The notes under the pieces were generated by a model, which worked only from the letters and a program-made list of their open reading frames with translations, made no database searches and was not told the origin of the DNA. A stretch of DNA of 64,000 nucleotides from Phycicoccus jejuensis (GTDB taxonomy: Bacteria > Actinomycetota > Actinomycetes > Actinomycetales > Dermatophilaceae). The stretch covers positions 54,387 to 118,386 of the forward strand of contig NZ_JOEE01000010.1 in NCBI RefSeq assembly GCF_000720925.1. The letters run 5' to 3'. Every line of letters starts with the position of its first letter. Within the stretch, counting starts at the first letter, position 1. Of the stretch, positions 54,746 through 62,999 are shown in pieces. A program made the position numbers and the translations under genes.

Positions 54746-55714
54746 GTGACCGAAGGAACCGTCCGCTGGTTCGACGCCGACCGGGGCTTCGGCTTCATCG
54801 CCCTCGGCGAGGACGCCGAGGACCTCTACGTCCACGCGTCCGACGTCGTCGGGGGTGACGGGACGCGAGTGCTGCGGGAGGGCCAGGTCGTCGAGCTCGA
54901 GGTCGGGGAGGGCGACCGCGGCCCGATCGCCCGCCGCGTCCGCGTCGTCGCCGAGCGCGACGAGTCGACGCTCGGCGTGCTCGGCACGGTCGCCTGGTAC
55001 GAGCCCACCAAGGGCTACGGCTTCGTCACGCCGGACGACGGTGACGCCGAGGTCTTCCTCCACGCCTCCGCCGTCGTCGGCGGTGGCGTCGTGTCCGAAG
55101 GACAGCGCGTGGCCTTCCTCGTCGTCGACGGGCCGAAGGGGCCGCAGGCCGACCACCTCCTCCCCCTCGCCGCACAGGCCGCCGGGTCCGGCCCGGCGTC
55201 GGACGGGGCCGACGGCACCGTGTCCTGGTACGACTGGGACAAGGGGTTCGGGTTCATCACGCCGGAGGACGGTGGGCCCGACGCGTTCGTCCACGTCCGT
55301 GAGCTGGCCGACGGCCTCCAGGAGCTCGAGGAGGGCGACCGCGTCACCTACGACGTCGTCATGGGCGAGAAGGGGCCGCAGGCCCGCGACGTGCGCCTCG
55401 CCGGCCGCCCGGCTCGCCGGAGCGCGCCCGCACCGTCCGCCCGTGGGCGCTCCGACCGCGGACGGCCCGACCGCGGACGGTCCGACCGCCGGGAGTCCTC
55501 GGCCCCGCCTGCACGGGGCGGCACGGGCGTCGTCGCCCGGTACGACGACGAGCGCGGCTTCGGCTTCATCGCCCCGGACGCCGGCGGGCCGGACCTGTTC
55601 GTCCACGTGTCCGTCATCCGCGGCGCGGAGGCGCTCTACCAGGGCGACCGGGTGCGTTTCCAGGTGCGACAGAGCGACCGCGGACCGCAGGCCGACCGCG
55701 TCGAGCTCCTCTGA
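54746..55714 (+). CDS. Protein with four cold-shock domains
   Basis: The 322-residue protein carries four CSDs, about 1-68, 78-140, 156-219 and 258-322. Their RNP1-like motifs are DRGFGFI, TKGYGFV, DKGFGFI and ERGFGFI; the RNP2-like motifs are DLYVHAS, VFLHAS, AFVHVR and LFVHVS. Between CSD3 and CSD4 lies a basic linker (about 220-256) with repeated RGRSDRG units, an RGG-like RNA-binding tract. Bacterial CSPs normally have one CSD of about 67 residues. It would bind single-stranded nucleic acid over a long footprint. GAGGAG precedes the GTG at 54746, which begins exactly at CSD1. Confidence 0.88.
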   Translation: MTEGTVRWFDADRGFGFIALGEDAEDLYVHASDVVGGDGTRVLREGQVVELEVGEGDRGPIARRVRVVAERDESTLGVLGTVAWYEPTKGYGFVTPDDGDAEVFLHASAVVGGGVVSEGQRVAFLVVDGPKGPQADHLLPLAAQAAGSGPASDGADGTVSWYDWDKGFGFITPEDGGPDAFVHVRELADGLQELEEGDRVTYDVVMGEKGPQARDVRLAGRPARRSAPAPSARGRSDRGRPDRGRSDRRESSAPPARGGTGVVARYDDERGFGFIAPDAGGPDLFVHVSVIRGAEALYQGDRVRFQVRQSDRGPQADRVELL

Positions 55715-55756
55715 GCCGCAGGCCCGCTCGGCGGTCGCCGTCGAGTCGGGACCCGC

Positions 55757-55996
55757 TCAGCCCCGGCGCCGCCCGAGGAGGGCTCCCCCGGCCGCACCGA
55801 GCAGCACCAGGGCGAGGCCGGTCAAGGCGAGGCCAAGCCCGCGCCGTGGCGTGACGACGGTGAACCCCGGCGAGAGGACATCCACGGGGCCCGCGTACGC
55901 GAACCACCCGAACTCCACCGGCTCGGCCCACAGGACCGCCGCGGAGAGGAGGCAGGCGAGCGCGACGAGCACCGCACCGACCACCACCCGGGTTCG
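55757..55996 (-). CDS. Small two-helix membrane protein
   Basis: The 79-residue protein begins at GTG 55996 (VRTRVVVGAVLVALACLLSA) and has a second helix near its end (GLGLALTGLALVLLGAAGGA) followed by a basic tail. The outside loop contains FGWFAYAGPVDVLSPGFTVV. No family is recognised. It is convergent with the cold-shock gene. Confidence 0.6.
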   Translation of the reverse strand, partial: RTRVVVGAVLVALACLLSAAVLWAEPVEFGWFAYAGPVDVLSPGFTVVTPRRGLGLALTGLALVLLGAAGGALLGRRRG

Positions 55997-56048
55997 CACC
56001 GGCCCACCGTAGTGCGCCGCGCCGCACGGTGAGCTGTTCCGCGGTCGG

Positions 56049-56540
56049 TCAGGGCGTCGTGTCGATGACGGCTCCGGCGCCCCGCCCCCCGGCCTCGACG
56101 AGCGCGAGGAGCAGTGCCTCCGGGTCGTCGCTCGCGAGCGCACCGGTCCCGGAGCGCACTCCCTCGGCGAGCAGGTCGGGCGCGGCCTCGAGCGCGTCGG
56201 CCGACAGGAGGACGAGTCGTTCGCCGACGACCGGGAAGCGGCTGTCCCACAGTCGACCGTCCGCCGGCGCCGTCGAGCAGCCACCGGGGGTGACGACGAT
56301 CGCCGGCGGCGCAGCCCGCACCGCCACGACGAGCTCACCGTCGTGGGTGCACGCGGCCGCCGCGTAGCACTCCCCGGCGACGCCGCCGCCGCTCTCCGTC
56401 CGGTCGCTGACGACGACCTGCGTCAGGCGGGTGCGGGGCCGGATCTCGGCCACCCCGCCCGGGTACTCGACCGTCGTGACCGTCCAGCCGCAGGCCGCGT
56501 GCCGGTGCACGAGGGCCGGTCCGACCACGTGGCTCAGCAC
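56049..56540 (-). CDS. Unknown protein, possibly PP2C/SpoIIE-like remnant
   Basis: The 163-residue protein starts at GTG 56540, overlapping the STAS gene stop by 7 bases. The segment SRFPVVGERLVLLSADALEA (about 105-124) resembles the strand-turn-helix of SpoIIE-type phosphatases (GDRLLLYTDGLxEA), with SAD in place of TDG, and the N-terminal part is beta-rich with DGELVVAVRAAPPAIVV. Metal-binding aspartates are not clearly present. Since it pairs with an anti-sigma-antagonist-type STAS gene, a role in partner switching is possible but unproven. Confidence 0.5.
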   Translation of the reverse strand: MLSHVVGPALVHRHAACGWTVTTVEYPGGVAEIRPRTRLTQVVVSDRTESGGGVAGECYAAAACTHDGELVVAVRAAPPAIVVTPGGCSTAPADGRLWDSRFPVVGERLVLLSADALEAAPDLLAEGVRSGTGALASDDPEALLLALVEAGGRGAGAVIDTTP

Positions 56541-56827
56541 GCGTCCGCGTCCTCGACGACGACGCCGCAGCCGCGCAGCACGCGGCGGGTCGGCCCGCGG
56601 TCCCCGACGATCGAGAAGGTGACGTTGCGTCCGGCGCAGCTGCGGCGCGCCCAGAGGATGGTCGCGACGGTCTCGGAGCTGGGCCGCTCCACGCCCGAGA
56701 GGTCGACCCGCACCGGCCGGCCCGTCCGCAGCCCCCGGGCGAGCGCCTCGCGCACCCTCCTCAGGTCCCCACCGGCCACCGCCCCGTCGAGGTGGACGGT
56801 CAGCGTCTCGGCGCTCGTCGTGGTCAT
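56534..56827 (-). CDS. STAS-domain protein (anti-sigma factor antagonist-like)
   Basis: The 97-residue protein begins MTTTSAETLTVHLDGAVAGG at the ATG at 56827. It has the STAS pattern: PVRVDLSGVERPSSETVATI around the usual phosphorylation site (here SSE after VERP) and a C-terminal helix-strand RRVLRGCGVVVED. Proteins of this type bind anti-sigma kinases or act as signalling adaptors. It overlaps the next gene. The shared 25-base motif lies 41 bases upstream. Confidence 0.65.
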   Translation of the reverse strand: MTTTSAETLTVHLDGAVAGGDLRRVREALARGLRTGRPVRVDLSGVERPSSETVATILWARRSCAGRNVTFSIVGDRGPTRRVLRGCGVVVEDADAC

Positions 56828-56867
56828 CCCGCGAGGCTCCCAGCGCGGGATGACGACGGGACGGCCC

Positions 56868-56892
56868 GCTTCTTTGCAGTCGTGTGACGACT
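56868..56892. promoter_or_regulatory. Shared 25-base motif, copy 1
   Basis: This stretch begins GCTTCTTTGC and contains GTGACGA. It matches 60080-60104 at 21 of 25 positions, in the same orientation. It lies in the divergent gap between the STAS gene and the OmpR-type regulator, so it may be a regulator site or an alternative promoter. AGTCGTGTGACGACT inside this copy is an imperfect-centre palindrome with 6-base arms. Confidence 0.5.
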
Positions 56893-56949
56893 CACGGCCG
56901 ACCGCCCTCACGAGGCGGTCCGGGCGTCGCGTGCTGGCAGACTGCCGGG

Positions 56950-57660
56950 ATGTCCGTGAGGCTCCTGGTGCTCGATGACGACGACGGCATCCGCACGTCG
57001 CTGTCGATGGCGCTCGAGGACGAGGGCTACGCCGTCGTCGCGCACGCCAGCGCCGAGGACGCCCTCCAGGAGCCGTCGCTCGCCGAGGTCGACGTCTTCC
57101 TCGTCGACCTCATGCTCGGCGGGATGGACGGCTTCGGCTTCGTCCGCGAGATCCGCCGGCGCTCGGACGTGCCGATCATCGTCATCAGCGCCAAGGCCGA
57201 CACGCACGACATCGTCGCGGCCCTCGAGGCCGGTGCCGACGACTACGTGACCAAGCCCTTCGAGATCAAGGAAGTCGGGGCGCGGCTGCGGGCCCTGCGG
57301 CGACGGCCCCCGATGGCGGCGCCGGCACCCGCCTCCCCGTCCGGTGGTGTCGTGGTCCTCGACGCCGCCCACGGACCGCTCGTCCTCGACACCCTCGCGG
57401 GCCGCGTCCGTCGCGGTGACGACGAGGTCCACGTGACGGTGACGGAGTACCACCTGCTGCGCGAGCTCGCCGAGTCCGCCGGGCGCGTCCTCAGCCGGCA
57501 GGTCCTGCTCGACCGGGTCTGGGACCGCGGCTACTTCGGGGACGAGCGCATCGTCGACGTCCACGTCCGGCGCCTGCGCACGAAGATCGAGGCCGACCCG
57601 TCGGAGCCGACGCTGCTCGTCACGGTGCGCGGCCTCGGCTACCGGCTGGACCCCGGGTGA
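56950..57660 (+). CDS. OmpR/PhoB-type response regulator
   Basis: The 236-residue regulator has a receiver (LLVLDDDDGIRTSL acidic cluster, aspartate in FLVDLMLGGMDGFG, lysine in DDYVTKPFEIKEV) and a winged-helix output domain (VTVTEYHLLRELAESAGRVL, RIVDVHVRRLRTKIEADP, VTVRGLGYRLDPG). It binds DNA as a dimer after phosphorylation. The stop overlaps the kinase start (GTGA); the kinase at 57657 is its partner. ATG 56950 is taken as the start, with a weak ribosome-binding site. Confidence 0.93.
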   Translation: MSVRLLVLDDDDGIRTSLSMALEDEGYAVVAHASAEDALQEPSLAEVDVFLVDLMLGGMDGFGFVREIRRRSDVPIIVISAKADTHDIVAALEAGADDYVTKPFEIKEVGARLRALRRRPPMAAPAPASPSGGVVVLDAAHGPLVLDTLAGRVRRGDDEVHVTVTEYHLLRELAESAGRVLSRQVLLDRVWDRGYFGDERIVDVHVRRLRTKIEADPSEPTLLVTVRGLGYRLDPG

Positions 57661-59036
57661 GGCCGACGCTGCCCGTCCTCGGCATCCGCGCCACCTCCGC
57701 GGCGTCCTTCGCCCTGCTCGCCCTCACGGTGTCCGCGCTGCTCGCCGCCGGCACCTACCTGACGGCCCGGCACTACCTCGTCGGCCAGCGGGAGGCGACG
57801 GCCGCCCGCCAGGCCTTCGTCGACGCCTCGCTCGTGCGCGAGGGCCTGCTGACCGCGGGAGCTTCGGTGAGCGACGTCCTCGACGAGACCTCGCCGGCCC
57901 CGGGGGCCGTCGTCGTCGTCAACCGCGGCGGGCAGTGGTTCACCTCCTCGCTCGAGACCGGCGCCGACGACGTGCCGGACCGCGTCCGCGGGCTCGTCGC
58001 CGACGGCACGGCCGCCCGCGCGTGGACGGTGGTGCGTGGGGAGCCCGCGGTCGTGGTCGGCGTCCCCGTCCCGGCCGTCGGCGTGCAGTTCTACGAGCTG
58101 TCCCCCACGACCGAGCTCGAGTCGACCCTGCGCACGCTCGCGGTCGTCCTCGGCTCCTTCGCCCTCGTGACGGCGGCGGCCGGGGCGCTGCTCGGTGGCG
58201 CCGCGTCCCGCCGCGTGGTGGCGCCGCTGCGCGACGTGGCGTCCGCCGCGGCCGCCATCGCCGCCGGTCGGATGACGACGCGGCTGCCCCGCACCTCGGA
58301 CCCGGACCTCGCCGTCATCGTCGGGTCGTTCAACACGATGGTCGAGGCGCTCGACGAACGCATGCAGCGCGACGCGCGGTTCGCCGCCGACGTCGCGCAC
58401 GAGCTGCGCTCCCCGGTCACGACGCTCATGACGAGCATCGACGTCCTCGACGCCGCGCCCGAGGGGGACGCCGAGCGTCGGCGGGCCGCCACGCAGCTGG
58501 TCCGCCGTGAGGTGCGTCGCCTCCACCGTTCGCTCGAGCACCTGCTCGAGCTGGGACGGCTCGACGCGGGGGTCCTCGAGCGGCAGCCGGAGCCGGTCGA
58601 CCTCGAGGAGCTGGTGCGCCACACCCTCGCGGAGACGTCGCGCCCCGACGTGCCGGTGGACGCCGACGCAGGCCTCGGCCCGGTCCTCGGCAGCAAGGCC
58701 CAGCTCCACCGCGCCGTCGTCAACCTCCTCGACAACGCCGACCTGCACGGCGGCGGCGCCGAGCGGCTGGAGCTGCGCCGCGAGGACTCCCTCGTCCTCG
58801 TGCGCGTCGTCGACCGGGGGCCCGGTGTGCCGCCGGCGGAGCGCGAGCGGGTGTTCGAGCGCTTCGCACGGGTCGGGTCGCGGGGGTCGGCACCCGGCTC
58901 GGGGCTGGGGCTCAGCCTCGTCGCGGAGATCGCCCGGGCGCACGAGGGCTGGGTCCGCTGCGAGGAGACATCGGGCGGCGGCGCCACCTTCGTGCTCGGC
59001 CTGCCTCTCGCGCCGTCGTCGGGGCCCGGGGCATGA
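57657..59036 (+). CDS. Membrane sensor histidine kinase
   Basis: The 459-residue kinase has an N-terminal helix (SFALLALTVSALLAAGTYLT), an extracellular sensor of about 120 residues, a second helix (AVVLGSFALVTAAAGALLGG, about 160-180) and HAMP. HisKA shows FAADVAHELRSPVTTLMTSI with the phospho-accepting histidine, and the ATPase shows HRAVVNLLDNADLHG, VDRGPGVPP and GSGLGLSL. The layout resembles MtrB/CseC-type kinases. It is coupled to the regulator upstream and the lipoprotein downstream by GTGA and ATGA overlaps. Confidence 0.92.
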   Translation: MRPTLPVLGIRATSAASFALLALTVSALLAAGTYLTARHYLVGQREATAARQAFVDASLVREGLLTAGASVSDVLDETSPAPGAVVVVNRGGQWFTSSLETGADDVPDRVRGLVADGTAARAWTVVRGEPAVVVGVPVPAVGVQFYELSPTTELESTLRTLAVVLGSFALVTAAAGALLGGAASRRVVAPLRDVASAAAAIAAGRMTTRLPRTSDPDLAVIVGSFNTMVEALDERMQRDARFAADVAHELRSPVTTLMTSIDVLDAAPEGDAERRRAATQLVRREVRRLHRSLEHLLELGRLDAGVLERQPEPVDLEELVRHTLAETSRPDVPVDADAGLGPVLGSKAQLHRAVVNLLDNADLHGGGAERLELRREDSLVLVRVVDRGPGVPPAERERVFERFARVGSRGSAPGSGLGLSLVAEIARAHEGWVRCEETSGGGATFVLGLPLAPSSGPGA

Positions 59037-59623
59037 CGGGCCGGCGCCGCGCGGCGCTCCTCCTCACCGCTGCCGTCCTGCTGGCCGGCTGCGGCGCCCC
59101 ACGCAGCTCGCCGGCGACCACGCTCGAGAGCGTGCCCTACGACCTGCTCGCGCCCTCGCAGGCGCCGGAGCCGTCGCCGACCGAGGCGGACCGCGGCGGA
59201 GGGCGCGCGTTCCTCGTCCGGGAAGACGCCCTCGTGCCGACCTCGCCGGTGTCGCCGGGCTCGTCCACCGCGGACACCGTGCGGCGCACGCTGGCCCGCC
59301 TGACCGCGGGTCCGACCGAGGACGACCGGGCGGCCGGCCGCTCCTCCGCCCTGGGACCCGACGTGCCCGTCTCCCTCGTGGCCCTGTCCGGGCGCAGGGC
59401 GGTCGTCGACATCGGCACCAAGGACCTGCCCCCGGGGGCCGGTCGGCTCACCCTGGCGGTCGGCCAGCTCGTGCTGACGGTGACCTCGGTGCCCGGCGTG
59501 GACGAGGTGACGCTGACCTCCGACGGCGCCTCGGTCCCCGCACCCCTTCCCGGTGGAGCCCTGACCGACCGCCCCCTCACCGCCGACGACTACCGCTCTC
59601 TGACGGCTGCCTCGGCGTCCTGA
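59033..59623 (+). CDS. GerMN-domain lipoprotein of the two-component operon
   Basis: The 196-residue protein has a lipoprotein signal (ALLLTAAVLLAGCGAPRSS, lipid cysteine near 20) and a single GerMN (sporulation/spore germination-like) domain: AFLVREDALVPTSPVSPGSS, DTVRRTLARLTAGPTEDDRA and AVVDIGTKDLPPGAGRLTLA. In the MtrAB-LpqB and similar actinobacterial systems a GerMN lipoprotein interacts with the kinase sensor outside the membrane; that role is likely here. The ATG overlaps the kinase stop. A terminator follows at 59639. Confidence 0.85.
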   Translation: MTGRRRAALLLTAAVLLAGCGAPRSSPATTLESVPYDLLAPSQAPEPSPTEADRGGGRAFLVREDALVPTSPVSPGSSTADTVRRTLARLTAGPTEDDRAAGRSSALGPDVPVSLVALSGRRAVVDIGTKDLPPGAGRLTLAVGQLVLTVTSVPGVDEVTLTSDGASVPAPLPGGALTDRPLTADDYRSLTAASAS

Positions 59624-59638
59624 CCTCGCGGGCGGCGC

Positions 59639-59681
59639 GCCGGAGGCCGCGAGGTGGACGAACCACGTCGCGGCCTCCGGC
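59639..59681 (+). terminator. Terminator of the two-component operon
   Basis: GCCGGAGGCCGCGA (59639-59652) pairs perfectly with 59668-59681; the inner GTGG/CCAC can extend the stem. The loop is GACGAA-like. Confidence 0.75.
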
Positions 59682-59729
59682 CCTCTCCGCTCCGGACCCC
59701 CCCCTCTGACCCGGAAGCGGTGGCTGCGC

Positions 59730-59987
59730 TCAGCCCGCCCGGGTGGCCGGCGCGTCCTCGATCCACTCCGGCAGGCGGGGGGCGCCCGCCTGGTAGCGCC
59801 GCGAGAGCTCGGTGACGTTCGGGTGCAGCCCGATCCCCCGGATCTCGCGGGCGATGGACTCGACCACCTGCCGCGGCGCGCGTCCCTTGGCGCGCGACTC
59901 CCCCTTGAGCTGGGCGGCGGCGAGGGCGTGCGAGGTGCGCTCGTCGATGGTGTCGCTGGTCTCGAGGACGATGGAACCGGTGGTCAT
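59730..59987 (-). CDS. Small basic helical protein of unknown function
   Basis: The 85-residue protein starts MTTGSIVLETSDTIDERTSH at 59987 with AGGGAG upstream. It has a RAKGRAPRQVVESIAREIRG section and ends WIEDAPATRAG. I know no family; the pattern LHPNVTELSRRYQAGA is not a recognised DNA-binding motif by eye. The shared 25-base motif is 93 bases upstream. Confidence 0.55.
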   Translation of the reverse strand: MTTGSIVLETSDTIDERTSHALAAAQLKGESRAKGRAPRQVVESIAREIRGIGLHPNVTELSRRYQAGAPRLPEWIEDAPATRAG

Positions 59988-60079
59988 GTCAACTCCCTGT
60001 CTCGCTCGGACCCGCTCCGTGTGGGCGGGTCGGTCTGACTCCTCCACAGTGGCAAGGAGATGCTGCGAGCGACCGGACG

Positions 60080-60104
60080 GCTTCTTTGCGGTTGCGTGAC
60101 GAAT
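60080..60104. promoter_or_regulatory. Shared 25-base motif, copy 2
   Basis: This stretch (GCTTCTTTGCGG ... GTGACGAAT) matches 56868-56892 at 21 of 25 positions. It lies between the divergent 85-residue gene and the DUF4396 gene. Confidence 0.5.
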
Positions 60105-60196
60105 GCGCTCGGACGGTTCCGCAGTCCTTCCGACGCCCGGTGGCGGGGGTATCACGGTCGTGCTGCCTTCCCACCGTCCGCGTCCCGAGGAGCCCC

Positions 60197-60880
60197 GTGC
60201 CCACCTGGCTGACCGCCGTCTCCGTCGCGTCGCTCGCCGTGGCACTGGCCTGCGGCGTGTGGATCGCCGTCGACGTCGTCCGCCGGCCGCCCCGCATGCG
60301 CGTGATGGCCGTGGTCTGGCCGGTGACGGCGCTGTTCGGCAGCGTCGCCGCGCTCTGGTTCTACCGCTGCCACGGGCGTGCCGGGGTCGGCGACGACCCG
60401 ACGATGGCGGTCTCCGTCGGCAAGGGGGCGCTGCACTGCGGCGCGGGCTGCACCCTGGGCGACGTGGTCGCGGAGACGACCGCGTTCCTCGTGCCCTCCG
60501 TGCTCGTCCCGTTCGGGTACCCCGGTCTCCTCCCCGACCGGATGTTCGCCGTCTGAGGGCTCGACTTCGTCGCGGCCTTCGCCATCGGGATCGCGTTCCA
60601 GTACTTCGCGATCGTGCCGATGCGCGACCTCTCCCCCGGCCGTGGGCTGCTCGCCGCGCTCAAGGCCGACGCGCTCTCGCTCACCGCGTGGCACGTGGGC
60701 ATGTACGGGATGATGGCGCTGCTCGTGTTCGGGGTCTTCCAGCCGCTGCTCGGCGTGCGGCCGGAGGCGTCCTCGCCGGTCTTCTGGTGCGTGATGCAGC
60801 TGGCGATGCTCGCCGGCTTCGCCACGGCGTACCCGATGGCCTGGTGGCTGGTCCGCCGGGGCGTCAAGGAGCGCATGTGA
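60197..60880 (+). pseudogene. DUF4396 membrane protein interrupted by an in-frame TGA
   Basis: From GTG 60197 (GAGGAG upstream) the frame encodes an N-terminal part with membrane helices and GAGCTLGDVVAETTAFLVPS, ending MFAV at a TGA (60554-60556). The same frame then continues LDFVAAFAIGIAFQYFAIVP and LSLTAWHVGMYGMMALLVFG, the second half of a DUF4396 protein. Family members have tryptophan or a similar residue in the FAVWxLD position, so TGG to TGA is the simplest explanation. The total would be 227 codons. It could be a pseudogene, a read-through gene or a sequencing error. Confidence 0.7.
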
Positions 60881-60968
60881 CGCAGCCCGCGACGACGCCG
60901 ATGAGTCCGGTGGCCGGCACCGGTCTGCACACCGACCCACCCCGGCCCACCATCCGACGGGAGACCCC

Positions 60969-61628
60969 GTGAAACTGCTCCTCACCTCCGGAGGCGTCAC
61001 GAACGAGAGCATCCGCGACGCGCTGGTCGGACTGCTGGGCAAGCCGATCGACGAGTGCAGCGCGCTGGCCGTCCCCACTGCGCAGTGGGGTCACCCGATG
61101 TGCGGGCCCGCCTCGGTCCGGGGGTTCGTCACGGGCGACCGCCAAGGCGTGGGTCTCACCGCGCTGGGCTGGGCCTCGGTGGGCGTCCTCGAGCTCACCG
61201 CGCTGTCGAGCATCGGGGAGGACCGCTGGGTGCTGTGGGTGCGGGACGCGGACGTCCTGCTCGTCGACGGCGGCGACGCGACGTACCTGGCCCACTGGAT
61301 GCGCACGTCCGGGCTCGCCGACCTGCTGCCCTCGCTGACGGACACGGTCTGGGTCGGTGTGAGCGCCGGCAGCATGGTGCTGACCCCGCGCATCGGGTCC
61401 GAGTTCGTGGCGTGGGCGGACGCCCCCGACGACCGGACGCTGGGGCTCGTCGACTTCTCCCTCTTCCCACACCTCGACGTCTTTCCGACGAACACGATGG
61501 CCGACGCCGAGCAGTGGGCCACCGCGATCGGCGGACCGGCCTACGTCATCGACGACCAAACAGCCCTCACCGTCGTGGGCGACTCTGTCGACGTCGTCTC
61601 CGAGGGCACCTGGGTGAGGCTGCCGTAA
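60969..61628 (+). CDS. Peptidase E-like serine peptidase (S51)
   Basis: The 219-residue protein begins MKLLLTSGGVTNESIRDALV (GTG start) and has the S51 nucleophile elbow VWVGVSAGSMVLTPRIGSEF, with serine near 134, and LLVDGGDATYLAHWMRTSGL, typical of the family's GGNT-like loop. Peptidase E removes N-terminal aspartate from dipeptides, but the family also contains cyanophycinases. LGLVDFSLFPHLD is the block that contributes the histidine. The DUF4396 pseudogene is 88 bases upstream. Confidence 0.8.
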   Translation: MKLLLTSGGVTNESIRDALVGLLGKPIDECSALAVPTAQWGHPMCGPASVRGFVTGDRQGVGLTALGWASVGVLELTALSSIGEDRWVLWVRDADVLLVDGGDATYLAHWMRTSGLADLLPSLTDTVWVGVSAGSMVLTPRIGSEFVAWADAPDDRTLGLVDFSLFPHLDVFPTNTMADAEQWATAIGGPAYVIDDQTALTVVGDSVDVVSEGTWVRLP

Positions 61629-61856
61629 CCGTCCCTGCCCGTGCGGCGCAGGAACGCAAACTGCTGCGTCAGAGACTCGTCGGTGGCCGGTGAGGCAACC
61701 CGCTGCACACCGCCCACATAGGGCCACTCCAGTCGTTGATTGAGTGTCCCTCGGGACGGCCTCGCCTCAAGGATCCGTCGATGGTCTGATAGTGGCTGCC
61801 CCAGCACGTCGTAGACGCGTACAGCCGTCTGGTAGTGATCGGCCTGACCACGCGCC
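61629..61856. other. Intergenic region without recognised features
   Basis: No convincing gene, RNA or long palindrome is seen. The minus-strand reading of this interval is open but its protein has no family character and runs antisense to peptidase E. Confidence 0.4.
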
Positions 61857-62999
61857 CTATGTGTGCAGGCGCAACAAATCCGGACTGCTAAGTCCGCCCT
61901 CGCTCCTCCGTGTTTGTCCCGCGTGCGAACTGAGAGGCACGACGGCCAGGCCCACAATCAAGCCCTCTAGCTCTCCCTCAGGAACCTTGCTCTCAGAGGA
62001 GATCTTCCTGATCGCGCCACCGGACCCGCGGTTCTCTGACAAGACGCTAGCCAGCAAGCGTGACTGCTCGCGATGCATCCCATCTGGCTCACCCCGACGG
62101 AAGCCCTTCGACGACAGCTCCACCATCCAGTTTCGGTAGGTCCATTCGTTAATTACACCCAAGAAATGCAGGCGCCGGACCATGGCGACGGCAGAGACGC
62201 GCCAAGACCTCTTCATTGTCATCACATCGGACATGCGCAGTTCCCTGGCTGCAGTCGCGACCTGCCCTAGGACACCCCCAGCAGGCATCAAGAAGGCCGA
62301 AGCGAACTCATTGGCCTCATACTCAAAGTGCTTCGCCCGGTTGGTTGTCAGTTCTTTATGTAGGACGAGATGTGCAAGCTCGTGCGCTAGATCGAACCGA
62401 AGTCGCTCCCCGCTCTTGTCGGGGTTAAGGAACACGTATGGACGAGCCTGCGCCCAAAATGAGAAGGCGTCTACCTCACGATCATGAGAGTCGATGCTGA
62501 AAACGCGGACACCTTGGCGCTCCAGCAGCCCCAGGACGTTCGACACCGGCGCATCGCGTAGCCCCCAAGCTGCGCGCAGGAGCATCGCGGCTTCCTCGGG
62601 CGATACGTCTCTCCCGCCACGAGGTGAGGCGAGACTGTCCAAATCTGGAACGTCTGCTGACGGTGCGTGAAATCGACTGTCTAGCCAGTTGCTAAACGCG
62701 AGACCAAAACGAGCCGCAGCAACAACTCGCTTGGCCTTCCTGGCGCCGAGGCTTGAGAGGGCTCGGAAGCTCACCATGTCCACCCCGAGCTCCGGCAGCG
62801 CCGAGTCACCAAACAGCCCGACTCCCACGCCAAACACCTCTGCAAGGACGTCAACCGGAGGAGAGGCAACCTCGCCGTTCTCCCACTTTGTAACCGTGCG
62901 TCGGCTGACGCCGCAGCGCTCGGCCAGCTCCTCTTTCGTCCAGCCCCTTCGTTCCCGGAGGAGAGTCAGAATCTCAGGATTGAATTCGAGCTCAATCAC
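61857..62999 (-). CDS. XRE-family HTH / ImmA-IrrE metallopeptidase
   Basis: The 380-residue protein begins with an HTH (LLRERRGWTKEELAERCGVS, RRTVTKWENGEVASPP, about 13-48), followed by a central linker and an ImmA/IrrE peptidase with HELAH at 206-210 in RFDLAHELAHLVLHK and the third metal ligand in FEYEANEFASAFLMPAGG. Family members cleave repressors or serve as antitoxin/regulators in phage and stress systems. The GTG at 62999 overlaps the stop of the gene upstream. The gene has noticeably lower GC and less biased codons than its left neighbours. It is probably laterally acquired. Confidence 0.88.
   Translation of the reverse strand: MIELEFNPEILTLLRERRGWTKEELAERCGVSRRTVTKWENGEVASPPVDVLAEVFGVGVGLFGDSALPELGVDMVSFRALSSLGARKAKRVVAAARFGLAFSNWLDSRFHAPSADVPDLDSLASPRGGRDVSPEEAAMLLRAAWGLRDAPVSNVLGLLERQGVRVFSIDSHDREVDAFSFWAQARPYVFLNPDKSGERLRFDLAHELAHLVLHKELTTNRAKHFEYEANEFASAFLMPAGGVLGQVATAARELRMSDVMTMKRSWRVSAVAMVRRLHFLGVINEWTYRNWMVELSSKGFRRGEPDGMHREQSRLLASVLSENRGSGGAIRKISSESKVPEGELEGLIVGLAVVPLSSHAGQTRRSEGGLSSPDLLRLHT

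Noticed and set aside
60554..60556. TGA as a selenocysteine codon in the DUF4396 gene
   Set aside because: The family has no selenoprotein members that I know, no nearby hairpin directly after the codon was seen, and TGG to TGA is simpler.
61541..61957. Minus-strand gene in the gap after peptidase E
   Set aside because: The frame overlaps the peptidase E coding region, has no recognisable motif and no ribosome-binding site.
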